A DNA stretch of 64,000 nt, taken from Argyresthia goedartella. Taxonomy: Eukaryota > Arthropoda > Insecta > Lepidoptera > Argyresthiidae. The translations under genes and the position numbers were made by a program. The notes under the pieces are model-generated. The model saw only the letters and a list, made by a program, of their open reading frames with translations. It was not told the DNA's origin and searched no databases. Below, piece after piece: positions 23,401-32,525 of the stretch. The DNA lies in assembly GCA_949825045.1 (NCBI GenBank), contig OX463809.1, forward strand, positions 3,127,501-3,191,500. Reading direction: 5' to 3'. The stretch's first letter is position 1. Every line of letters begins with the position of its first letter.

Positions 23401-23917
23401 CGATAACGCATTCACCTATCGTTAACGGTAACGTTACTAATTTATCAACCTTTTCCTTACTGACTCCAAATGCACCTGTGATTCTCAAACTTGGAATCGG
23501 TATTTCCGTCGGTTTTCCCAATTGACTGCATACTTCTTCGTATACTCTCCGACTTATTACACTGATTTCGCTCCCCGAATCAATCAAACTCCTTACAACA
23601 ATATTCCCAATACGCACATCTATCTCAGGTAATGTCAAAGTACTACATAACTCGCGCCCACACTCAGTCGAATCGTCGTCTCTGAATATCGTATGTAAAC
23701 GTCTGTCATTTCGATCTCTACAATTCGATCTAGATTTTTCCTCTAAACACACGGCATATCCGTGCGCTTTATGCGCTAATAATTGAATAAATTCATTCAC
23801 ACCCACGTTCGAATCCAAATTACACAAATCATACAGTCTATGTTTTTTTCCAATTTGATCGGCTGTCCACCCAAACCGTAATAAATATCTGAGCGCGAAC
23901 GACCCGCGCGAGTCCAC
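20456..23917 (-). CDS. pol: Unit 2 Pol, intact
   Basis: Same frame, length and motifs as the unit 3 Pol. I noticed one private amino-acid change: Met instead of Lys at about residue 780 (A at 21579), between RNase H and integrase and outside the catalytic motifs. Upstream gag is frameshifted, so this Pol could be made only if ribosomes reached the slippery site by another route. Confidence 0.88.
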   Translation of the reverse strand: MDSRGSFALRYLLRFGWTADQIGKKHRLYDLCNLDSNVGVNEFIQLLAHKAHGYAVCLEEKSRSNCRDRNDRRLHTIFRDDDSTECGRELCSTLTLPEIDVRIGNIVVRSLIDSGSEISVISRRVYEEVCSQLGKPTEIPIPSLRITGAFGVSKEKVDKLVTLPLTIGECVIDTPMLVLTRVPKDLILGFDFIQQTRASLTCEGNKRLIIRSAGRMCEIPLGTGPNQDFCCCTMEVQNQDTSRNMIEEYVNNSSIPVEHKTRLLPVLNKHAELFSDRIGRTNKYIHEIKMRDETPFVKRSYPIPFAYRDKVTKRLEEMELIGIISRQSTDFSSPLTCTLKKTGEVRILLDARQLNMGMVGEVETTPLMSEILQSGRRINYIGVIDIKDAYFSIPLSDESKRYTGFVYQGRSYVYNVLPQGLKTSVGSFSRAMDLILGPEVRSYCLNFVDDLAILTEGDFEQHLSQVDTVLSKLKDAGFTCKLKKCEFAQKKVKLLGHILSTQGLQMDPDKIETLKLYPSPRTVRQLRAFLGFINYFRRFIKNFGTLTQPLYNLLRSGVKFVWSAQMQSAFDEIKNQFSESIILSQPLAGKTYYVQCDASAIGIGGYVYQLDESGQERIIGFCSQAFKGAQTRWSVSEQEMYAVIYTLKRFEIYLRGEKVIIRTDHKSLTFIKSWTLLGARVTRWIMFLEQFDYDIEFVRGTDNQIADTLSRQIAGPGGMNDSINVQPGIFWFQASNTASVISSLRDIARLQSEDERLNRISGCIRRNVVDTGTRGFENYMLVGDTLYFHVPKRNVQLLVIPKSLQEELILHIHEEIGHYGRYKILALMKDRYYFLHMSRVISAVIRSCDICQKVKPSTNNTVGPCTPVLAEKLGEKVFSDLYGPLPVGKFGYQYIYVIQDVYSKVIKLYPMRKATGRSVLACTKRFHREVPIETIITDSGPQFISKVWEFGLKQLGIRVTHTSVYCPNSNSVERVNRELGRLIRTYCGGSNRSWVDVLPDIQNCYNNIEHTSTGFAPNELAFGRREPLTIDKELGDEWLLGHSVRDSEQVRNVAIENSKSSSERRKRQADKRRKLEVYRIGDYVKLKTFVRSNKEHKIMRKFSLLYKGPYVVSAVVYPNCYTLVDPGSNEILGNFNTINIARYYVRTNKGVDK

Positions 23918-24971
23918 TAGTTTTTTGAATTCTGACTTATCGCATTATTCCTGTCACTTGAACTTTGCCCTGCCTCTGTATCTCCTGAACTATCATTGCC
24001 CCTCTGAAACTTTATTGCCTTGAAGCTAGGCTGAGGCTGCCTGCCTCTACCGCGAAAATAACCGCGACCGCGCGTCCCAAATTCGTTTCGCGCCTTCGTT
24101 CCCGCGTTATAATTATTCCTACGACTCACCGCGTTATAACGTATCGTATTTACCCGCATAGCTCGATATTGCCCACGCATGTAGCTATTCCGCCTCACAT
24201 TATTCGTATCCATAGGTTCCGAACCATGTATCGCACTTAATCCCCCATCGACATTCCGTTCTAAATGCCGAAGGAATTCGACCGCATCACGTATAGACAT
24301 TGCCTCTTTCCTAGCAAAAAACGCTACCTGAATATCACGCGGCAACTGTCTGAAAATCGTGTTGATTTTCTCCGTATCAGTAAACGGTATCGTAAGCTCA
24401 TATATGCTATTCAATTGAGAGGCAAAGAATTCTTCCATACTTTGACCTTTCTTAGAATCAAACTTCGCAGTTAGGAATCTTTGCTTAATTAATTCCTGTT
24501 CATTATCACCCCAGAATACCTCTCTGAAATCTTTTTCAAAATCCGAATAGGTTCGCCATGAGTCTCTGTATATGCTCATTCGAACTTTCGCAATTCCTAC
24601 CAAACTATCCGTTGCCCATATCAAAGCCCTAGAACATCTCCCGAGACTTTAATATAAGCCTTTGAATCTCTTAAGAAAATCATCGGATTTTCCGAATTCC
24701 GCCCATCGAATGTCGGCAACTTCTGTGTCATTTTCACAATGCATGATTGACGTTTTTCTACCGATTGTTCAAACGTCTCTAGTTCCTGTCTGTCAGTCTG
24801 TCTGTCCGAAGTCCTACTAGCATTGCTCGTGCTGGAACCCCTTTCCAAACTGTCTAATCTTTTCACTATTTCAGATAACAATTGCGTCACCTGCCCTGAC
24901 GCCATTTCACTTGTGTGTGAAAGTGAATTTTGTGCTACCCGACTACCGTTTTTCCTAGGCCGGCCGGCCAT
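23917..24971 (-). pseudogene. gag: Unit 2 Gag, 1-nt deletion
   Basis: Compared with units 1 and 3, one T is missing at about 24635/24636. The frame from the ATG (24969-24971) therefore ends early, after roughly 116 residues. The downstream two thirds of gag stay open in another frame down to 23917. A second private change, G at 24664, turns Leu into Ser in the FLRD(L)KAYIK stretch. Confidence 0.88.
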
Positions 24972-25186
24972 TATTCCTATTAAACCGCCGTAGCTCGTAC
25001 AAAAGAATTGTGAAAACAATGCCCCTTTTTTGCTTATTTCTTATTTACAAACTGAACTGTTTAAAATCGTTTCTACGTTGTGTTATTTTTAAAAGTAACG
25101 CGTTAGACCTTGATTCTTTTAGAATATCTAGGAATATCTAGGTATCAGACTATCTAGGATATCCTTCGGTCTCGGCAACAAAAATC

Positions 25187-27399
25187 TGTACCGGCCCCAG
25201 GCTAAGGTCGTAGCCGCCGCTAACAGTAGCTATGATCGTCTATTCTTTCTATCCCAAAATGAGAGGACCCGATTCAGCTGTAAGATTTGTAAGTAAGAAT
25301 GATAAGTCTGAATTTCTCGTTCGTTGAGAAATTCGTCAGGCGTACAATAGTCGAACGAAGATTGGTTCAGGAAGTTACAGTTTCAAGTTAGACAGAGAAA
25401 GCATATATGTCCGCGAGCCGGTAATTCGCATCAGTCAGCGGTGTATTGCGCCAAAACGATCGTTGTTATATTTTATGTGATGGCACCATCTGGTTTTTGT
25501 ATATATGAGCGCATTGGAACATCTTTTGTTTTAGTTTTAGTTTTAGTTTTAGTGATCGATCACAGTTATAGTATAGATATCCGTCGTAGTTTTACGACGT
25601 GAGTACTCAATTATATTTCATGTGCTCGCTAGTAGCGGCTTGTGGTGGTTCCAATTATATATTTGATTCACGGCAATAACGATCCGAAAAGACCGGTTTA
25701 CACAATTGCGATTTGAGTTCCGAAATGGGTTCTGAACTAGCGGTTACCTCAAAAGGTCCGTAACGTTTTGAAACCTTCAACTCTGCGCAATTTGAGCTGG
25801 ATGTTATCGAAACGCAAGCATTATTGTTTTAGGATATCTAACCCACACCATAGCGAAGTGCATAATTCGATAAATACCGAACTATGAATTCCACTGGCCG
25901 CAGCACGTCCTGGGCTGAGCCAAATCATATATACCGACTCAACTTACACATTAGATATCCAGCGAAATTTACATTTAATTTAAAAATGCAACTTGAATCC
26001 AATCTGACCCAAGGCAATGCAAAACACCTACCCGGACCTAAACAATGAACTTTAGACTGTAAATTGATCTCTTCGCGCGTCCCCGATAACACTCAAATGT
26101 CAAAATATCAACAGGATATGTTATCTGTGTTGACACCGGTTTAACTTTGTTCTGAATTTGTTATTTCCATCCGCGGAACCTCATCGATCAAACAGTCTCC
26201 CTATGCCCTGACAACCTAGGTTTAGCCGCAACTAAACTCCTGTCTAGCCTAGTCTAAAAACCTAGTGTTATACCACGTCCATTATCGACACCACTCGAAA
26301 ATGGTTGAGTTTGATTTGAATGTGCTTGAATGTTTAACGACTGTGTGTGTGGGAATTTCAAAGCTCGCTAGTTGAAGGAATGAGGAGAGGATTAGCCCGC
26401 GAATATCCTAAGAGCCAATCCAGGAACCCTATGGTGAAGGAAAAAGGAATTTAGGGTCGCTCCAAGCCCAGACTCAGACTCAGATAAATTGACTTAAAAG
26501 TTCTTTCCTAACGACCCAAGGATAGTTTTGGAGTTAGGGGTAGGTTGATATAAAGGTAGGAACCGAGGTATATCTCGGCGCTTCAGACACTCACGAAAAC
26601 CCACTGAAACTTCGCAATCACAAATTCGTATAGTTCTGACGCGTAACACGGCAGACAAAAACTGTTTAGAACTCGTGAAGTCGACTGTCACAGTAGCTAG
26701 ACGCAGAGACTGAATGCTCTCCCCTCCCAGACCCTCGTATTTATATGCCCCACATGCGTCCTTTGCAAATACGCTCTGCCCAAGCGAAGCTTCTTATCAC
26801 TAACTACACAGGGTCCAATTTCAACCATGCCATGCAGATCCGCCGTTCTACAAATTGTGTGTACGCATATTCACTATGATCAACCGTAGGTTATCACTCA
26901 AATCATTTGGTACTGCCGATACACAGAATCTGTTGATCGCTGACCAATAAAAGCTTGTTGCGATTAATTAAGCATTACCCGACCGCTAGGTGCGCGTAGC
27001 AAAGACCTACCAGAATGATATTCAATCCAGAGGTGTCAGACCCTCCATCTCATACCTCAATCGCAATTGTATATTTGCAATCTACATAATAGCTTTCTCC
27101 GTATCGTTCCATAATAACCTTTCATTATTTAGTTATTCATAATTTTATTCAACGCGCAGCCAAATCGGCTCTGATCTTTACACATCTCGCAGGAATGTGA
27201 CAAAAAAACTTGACCTGAACTGAAATTCCACGAATGAACCCACGCGTCTTTTTTTTTTTGCGAACTTTGCCAGTAAGCAACGCAAAACCCCCAAACGTTA
27301 TCTGAACCGATTCTCGTATTCAAAACAGCGCGGCGTTGGGCTAGCCCTCTATCACGCAGAATGAAGTATCTAATGTACCGACTCTCGTGTACCATTACA
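25187..27399 (-). repeat. LTR3 (inner), 2213 bp
   Basis: Shared by units 2 and 3. It carries the inner-type T (26373) and G (26533). I noticed no private difference. Confidence 0.92.
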
Positions 27400-27793
27400 G
27401 CCCCCTCCCAGACCTTGAGACACTGTTTATCTCAGTTAACATGGCGCAAGGATCTCATTACCACTATGCTACCCATACTTTGTACATATCTACTCTATAT
27501 GTTCGGACATCTCAAATCATGTACACCGACCGATGAATCTGTCAATTATGTATATAATATTTACACAACTCGATTGAGTTCTCTCCTGTCTTATCTTATT
27601 TATCTATCTTACTATACAACCTCGCTTACCCGCAATTTATCCTAATTCGTATTACTATATATATACAAATTGTTTTTTTTTTTTTTGTTCTTTTTTTGTT
27701 TTTGTTTCCAAACCATGCAAGATCCTTAAATCTACAAAGTAGTTACTCAAATTTACAGCTTACAGCTTAATTATATAACTTTTATACACTATC

Positions 27794-30700
27794 TTATTTA
27801 TCTACGCCCTTATTCGTCCTCACATAATACCTGGCTATATTTATAGTATTGAAGTTACCCAATATCTCATTTGAACCCGGATCTACTAAAGTATAACAGT
27901 TCGGATATACCACTGCCGAAACAACATAAGGCCCTTTATACAACAACGAAAATTTCCGCATGATTTTATGTTCTTTATTTGAACGCACAAAGGTCTTAAG
28001 TTTCACATAATCACCTATACGATAGACTTCTAACTTACGCCGTTTGTCCGCCTGTCGCTTACGTCGTTCACTAGAACTTTTAGAGTTTTCTATCGCTACA
28101 TTCCGCACCTGTTCCGAATCTCGCACACTATGGCCTAATAACCATTCATCGCCTAATTCCTTGTCAATAGTTAACGGTTCCCGCCTACCAAACGCTAACT
28201 CATTAGGCGCAAAGCCTGTGCTTGTGTGTTCGATATTATTATAGCAATTCTGAATGTCCGGTAACACGTCTACCCAACTACGATTACTTCCGCCGCAATA
28301 AGTTCTAATCAGCCGACCTAGCTCGCGATTCACTCTTTCTACGCTATTAGAATTTGGACAATACACCGACGTATGAGTGACCCGAATCCCCAGCTGTTTG
28401 AGTCCAAATTCCCAAACTTTCGATATGAACTGTGGTCCTGAGTCCGTAATTATAGTTTCGATAGGTACTTCCCTATGAAATCTCTTTGTACAAGCGAGCA
28501 CGCTCCTACCTGTCGCTTTTCGCATTGGATATAATTTTATTACTTTACTGTACACGTCTTGAATCACATATATATATTGATATCCGAATTTACCTACGGG
28601 CAATGGCCCATAAAGGTCCGAGAAAACTTTCTCACCCAACTTTTCCGCCAACACCGGTGTACAAGGACCAACGGTATTGTTAGTACTTGGTTTGACCTTT
28701 TGACATATGTCACAACTTCTTATCACCGCGCTAATCACCCTACTCATATGAAGAAAATAATATCTGTCCTTCATCAGTGCTAATATTTTATATCTGCCGT
28801 AGTGACCTATTTCTTCATGTATGTGTAAAATAAGTTCCTCCTGTAGTGATTTCGGAATTACTAGCAACTGTACGTTCCGCTTCGGCACGTGAAAATATAA
28901 CGTATCACCTACTAGCTTGTAATTTTCAAAACCTCTCGTTCCCGTATCTACTACATTACGTCTGATACAACCGCTAATTCGATTTAACCGCTCATCTTCG
29001 CTTTGTAATCTCGCAATGTCCCGTAAACTCGAAATAACACTTGCGGTATTCGATGCCTGAAACCAGAATATTCCCGGCTGAACATTTATACTGTCATTCA
29101 TACCTCCAGGTCCCGCTATTTGCCTGCTTAGCGTGTCGGCAATTTGATTATCAGTCCCTCGCACAAATTCTATGTCGTAATCGAATTGCTCTAAAAACAT
29201 AATCCACCTCGTTACGCGTGCCCCTAATAAGGTCCACGACTTAATGAACGTCAAACTTTTATGATCAGTTCTAATAATAACCTTTTCTCCCCGCAAATAT
29301 ATCTCAAATCGCTTTAAAGTGTATATAACTGCATACATTTCCTGTTCACTGACCGACCATCTAGTCTGGGCACCCTTGAATGCCTGCGAACAGAACCCTA
29401 TAATTCGTTCCTGGCCCGATTCATCTAATTGATAAACATAGCCCCCAATTCCTATAGCGCTGGCGTCACATTGAACATAATATGTTTTTCCCGCCAATGG
29501 CTGACTCAAAATTATACTTTCTGAGAATTGATTTTTTATCTCGTCAAAAGCACTTTGCATCTGCGCACTCCAGACGAACTTGACTCCAGACCGCAATAAA
29601 TTGTACAAGGGCTGTGTTAATGTTCCAAAATTTTTTATAAACCTCCGAAAGTAATTTATGAACCCCAAAAACGCCCTCAATTGCCTGACAGTTCTGGGTG
29701 ACGGATATAATTTAAGTGTTTCAATTTTGTCCGGGTCCATCTGCAAACCTTGTGTAGACAAAATATGCCCCAATAACTTGACCTTTTTTTGTGCAAACTC
29801 GCATTTTTTTAGTTTGCATGTGAAGCCCGCGTCTTTCAATTTACTCAGAACCGTGTCCACTTGAGACAAATGCTGTTCGAAGTCACCCTCAGTTAAAATT
29901 GCCAAATCGTCAACAAAATTTAAACAATATGACCTAACCTCTGGCCCTAGAATTAAGTCCATCGCCCTCGAAAATGAACCCACACTGGTTTTCAACCCCT
30001 GAGGTAAAACGTTGTAAACATAACTTCTGCCTTGATATACGAAACCCGTGTATCGTTTAGATTCGTCTGATAATGGTATAGAAAAATACGCATCTTTGAT
30101 ATCAATAACTCCTATGTAATTTATCCGGCGCCCGGATTGCAATATCTCACTCATTAAAGGTGTGGTTTCAACCTCCCCGACCATTCCCATGTTCAATTGT
30201 CGTGCATCTAGAAGAATACGGACCTCTCCTGTTTTCTTTAATGTACAAGTCAATGGACTGCTGAAATCCGTAGATTGCCTGCTAATAATACCTATCAATT
30301 CCATCTCTTCCAAACGTTTTGTTACTTTATCGCGATATGCGAACGGTATGGGATAGCTTCGTTTTACGAAAGGCGTTTCATCTCTCATTTTTATCTCATG
30401 TATATATTTATTTGTCCGACCTATCCTATCGCTAAACAACTCTGCATGTTTATTTAACACCGGCAATAACCTTGTTTTGTGTTCAACAGGTATTGATGAA
30501 TTATTCACATATTCCTCTATCATATTTCTACTGGTATCTTGGTTCTGTACTTCCATTGTACAACAGCAAAAATCCTGATTAGGGCCAGTACCTAATGGTA
30601 TTTCACACATCCGCCCGGCGCTTCGTATAATTAGCCTCTTATTACCCTCACACGTTAAACTGGCTCGCGTCTGTTGTATAAAATCAAACCCCAAAATTAA

Positions 30701-31255
30701 ATCTTTAGGCACCCTTGTTAATACTAGCATTGGAGTATCGATAACGCATTCACCTATCGTTAACGGTAACGTTACTAATTTATCAACCTTTTCCTTACTG
30801 ACTCCAAATGCACCTGTGATTCTCAAACTTGGAATCGGTATTTCCGTCGGTTTTCCCAATTGACTGCATACTTCTTCGTATACTCTCCGACTTATTACAC
30901 TGATTTCGCTCCCCGAATCAATCAAACTCCTTACAACAATATTCCCAATACGCACATCTATCTCAGGTAATGTCAAAGTACTACATAACTCGCGCCCACA
31001 CTCAGTCGAATCGTCGTCTCTGAATATCGTATGTAAACGTCTGTCATTTCGATCTCTACAATTCGATCTAGATTTTTCCTCTAAACACACGGCATATCCG
31101 TGCGCTTTATGCGCTAATAATTGAATAAATTCATTCACACCCACGTTCGAATCCAAATTACACAAATCATACAGTCTATGTTTTTTTCCAATTTGATCGG
31201 CTGTCCACCCAAACCGTAATAAATATCTGAGCGCGAACGACCCGCGCGAGTCCAC
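27794..31255 (-). CDS. pol: Unit 3 Pol: protease, RT, RNase H, integrase
   Basis: An open frame of about 1153 residues supplies the enzymes for proteolytic maturation, reverse transcription and integration. Domains by residue: aspartic protease LIDSGSEISV (about 111-120); RT with VIDIKDAY (D385) and catalytic FVDD (447-450); RNase H with QCDAS (595-599) and TDHKSL; integrase HHCC finger (H813, H818, C848, C851) and a D,D-35-E core at D880, D938 and E973. The order PR-RT-RH-IN is Ty3/gypsy. There is no ATG at the frame's beginning (the first in-frame codon after the gag stop overlap is GTG). The frame is open back through the slippery site at 31258-31264, so translation as a Gag-Pol fusion by -1 frameshifting is the likely route. 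All catalytic residues are present. Confidence 0.9.
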   Translation of the reverse strand: MDSRGSFALRYLLRFGWTADQIGKKHRLYDLCNLDSNVGVNEFIQLLAHKAHGYAVCLEEKSRSNCRDRNDRRLHTIFRDDDSTECGRELCSTLTLPEIDVRIGNIVVRSLIDSGSEISVISRRVYEEVCSQLGKPTEIPIPSLRITGAFGVSKEKVDKLVTLPLTIGECVIDTPMLVLTRVPKDLILGFDFIQQTRASLTCEGNKRLIIRSAGRMCEIPLGTGPNQDFCCCTMEVQNQDTSRNMIEEYVNNSSIPVEHKTRLLPVLNKHAELFSDRIGRTNKYIHEIKMRDETPFVKRSYPIPFAYRDKVTKRLEEMELIGIISRQSTDFSSPLTCTLKKTGEVRILLDARQLNMGMVGEVETTPLMSEILQSGRRINYIGVIDIKDAYFSIPLSDESKRYTGFVYQGRSYVYNVLPQGLKTSVGSFSRAMDLILGPEVRSYCLNFVDDLAILTEGDFEQHLSQVDTVLSKLKDAGFTCKLKKCEFAQKKVKLLGHILSTQGLQMDPDKIETLKLYPSPRTVRQLRAFLGFINYFRRFIKNFGTLTQPLYNLLRSGVKFVWSAQMQSAFDEIKNQFSESIILSQPLAGKTYYVQCDASAIGIGGYVYQLDESGQERIIGFCSQAFKGAQTRWSVSEQEMYAVIYTLKRFEIYLRGEKVIIRTDHKSLTFIKSWTLLGARVTRWIMFLEQFDYDIEFVRGTDNQIADTLSRQIAGPGGMNDSINVQPGIFWFQASNTASVISSLRDIARLQSEDERLNRISGCIRRNVVDTGTRGFENYKLVGDTLYFHVPKRNVQLLVIPKSLQEELILHIHEEIGHYGRYKILALMKDRYYFLHMSRVISAVIRSCDICQKVKPSTNNTVGPCTPVLAEKLGEKVFSDLYGPLPVGKFGYQYIYVIQDVYSKVIKLYPMRKATGRSVLACTKRFHREVPIETIITDSGPQFISKVWEFGLKQLGIRVTHTSVYCPNSNSVERVNRELGRLIRTYCGGSNRSWVDVLPDIQNCYNNIEHTSTGFAPNELAFGRREPLTIDKELGDEWLLGHSVRDSEQVRNVAIENSKSSSERRKRQADKRRKLEVYRIGDYVKLKTFVRSNKEHKIMRKFSLLYKGPYVVSAVVYPNCYTLVDPGSNEILGNFNTINIARYYVRTNKGVDK

Positions 31256-32310
31256 TAGTTTTTTGAATTCTGACTTATCGCATTATTCCTGTCACTTGAA
31301 CTTTGCCCTGCCTCTGTATCTCCTGAACTATCATTGCCCCTCTGAAACTTTATTGCCTTGAAGCTAGGCTGAGGCTGCCTGCCTCTACCGCGAAAATAAC
31401 CGCGACCGCGCGTCCCAAATTCGTTTCGCGCCTTCGTTCCCGCGTTATAATTATTCCTACGACTCACCGCGTTATAACGTATCGTATTTACCCGCATAGC
31501 TCGATATTGCCCACGCATGTAGCTATTCCGCCTCACATTATTCGTATCCATAGGTTCCGAACCATGTATCGCACTTAATCCCCCATCGACATTCCGTTCT
31601 AAATGCCGAAGGAATTCGACCGCATCACGTATAGACATTGCCTCTTTCCTAGCAAAAAACGCTACCTGAATATCACGCGGCAACTGTCTGAAAATCGTGT
31701 TGATTTTCTCCGTATCAGTAAACGGTATCGTAAGCTCATATATGCTATTCAATTGAGAGGCAAAGAATTCTTCCATACTTTGACCTTTCTTAGAATCAAA
31801 CTTCGCAGTTAGGAATCTTTGCTTAATTAATTCCTGTTCATTATCACCCCAGAATACCTCTCTGAAATCTTTTTCAAAATCCGAATAGGTTCGCCATGAG
31901 TCTCTGTATATGCTCATTCGAACTTTCGCAATTCCTACCAAACTATCCGTTGCCCATATCAAAGCCCTAGAACTATCTCCCGAGACTTTAATATAAGCCT
32001 TTAAATCTCTTAAGAAAATCATCGGATTTTCCGAATTCCGCCCATCGAATGTCGGCAACTTCTGTGTCATTTTCACAATGCATGATTGACGTTTTTCTAC
32101 CGATTGTTCAAACGTCTCTAGTTCCTGTCTGTCAGTCTGTCTGTCCGAAGTCCTACTAGCATTGCTCGTGCTGGAACCCCTTTCCAAACTGTCTAATCTT
32201 TTCACTATTTCAGATAACAATTGCGTCACCTGCCCTGACGCCATTTCACTTGTGTGTGAAAGTGAATTTTGTGCTACCCGACTACCGTTTTTCCTAGGCC
32301 GGCCGGCCAT
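31255..32310 (-). CDS. gag: Unit 3 Gag, intact
   Basis: From ATG 32308-32310 (MAGRPRKNGSR) to TAG 31255-31257, 351 residues. The start was chosen as the first ATG; the longer frame upstream depends on a TTG. A predicted coiled or helical N-terminal part (about 25-50) is followed by a capsid-like helical region (FLRDLKAYIK, then FWGDNEQELIKQRF, then FFASQLNSIYEL). The C-terminus is Arg/Gly-rich (GTRGRGYFRGRGRQP) in place of a CCHC zinc knuckle and presumably binds RNA. It is the only one of the three gag copies without a break. Confidence 0.85.
   Translation of the reverse strand: MAGRPRKNGSRVAQNSLSHTSEMASGQVTQLLSEIVKRLDSLERGSSTSNASRTSDRQTDRQELETFEQSVEKRQSCIVKMTQKLPTFDGRNSENPMIFLRDLKAYIKVSGDSSRALIWATDSLVGIAKVRMSIYRDSWRTYSDFEKDFREVFWGDNEQELIKQRFLTAKFDSKKGQSMEEFFASQLNSIYELTIPFTDTEKINTIFRQLPRDIQVAFFARKEAMSIRDAVEFLRHLERNVDGGLSAIHGSEPMDTNNVRRNSYMRGQYRAMRVNTIRYNAVSRRNNYNAGTKARNEFGTRGRGYFRGRGRQPQPSFKAIKFQRGNDSSGDTEAGQSSSDRNNAISQNSKN
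31258..31264 (-). promoter_or_regulatory. -1 ribosomal frameshift site between gag and pol (unit 3)
   Basis: On the minus strand the gag frame reads ..A AAA AAC followed directly by the TAG stop. This is the X XXY YYZ heptamer used in retroviral gag-pro shifts. A -1 slip puts ribosomes in the pol frame, which is open across the site. Ten nucleotides downstream, GCGCG-GGTCGTT-CGCGC (plus 31231-31247) can form a GC stem that may stimulate the shift. The same site is at 16581-16587 and 23920-23926 in units 1 and 2. Confidence 0.75.
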
Positions 32311-32525
32311 TATTCCTATTAAACCGCCGTAGCTCGTACAAAAGAATTGTGAAAACAATGCCCCTTTTTTGCTTATTTCTTATTTACAAACTGAACTGTT
32401 TAAAATCGTTTCTACGTTGTGTTATTTTTAAAAGTAACGCGTTAGACCTTGATTCTTTTAGAATATCTAGGAATATCTAGGTATCAGACTATCTAGGATA
32501 TCCTTCGGTCTCGGCAACAAAAATC

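Noticed and set aside
31255..32358. Longer gag frame starting upstream of MAGRPRKNG
   Set aside because: The extra 16 residues would need a TTG start. The first ATG is at 32308-32310.
32490..32525. tRNA primer binding site next to the 5' LTR
   Set aside because: No TGG start and no tRNA 3' complement I could recognise.
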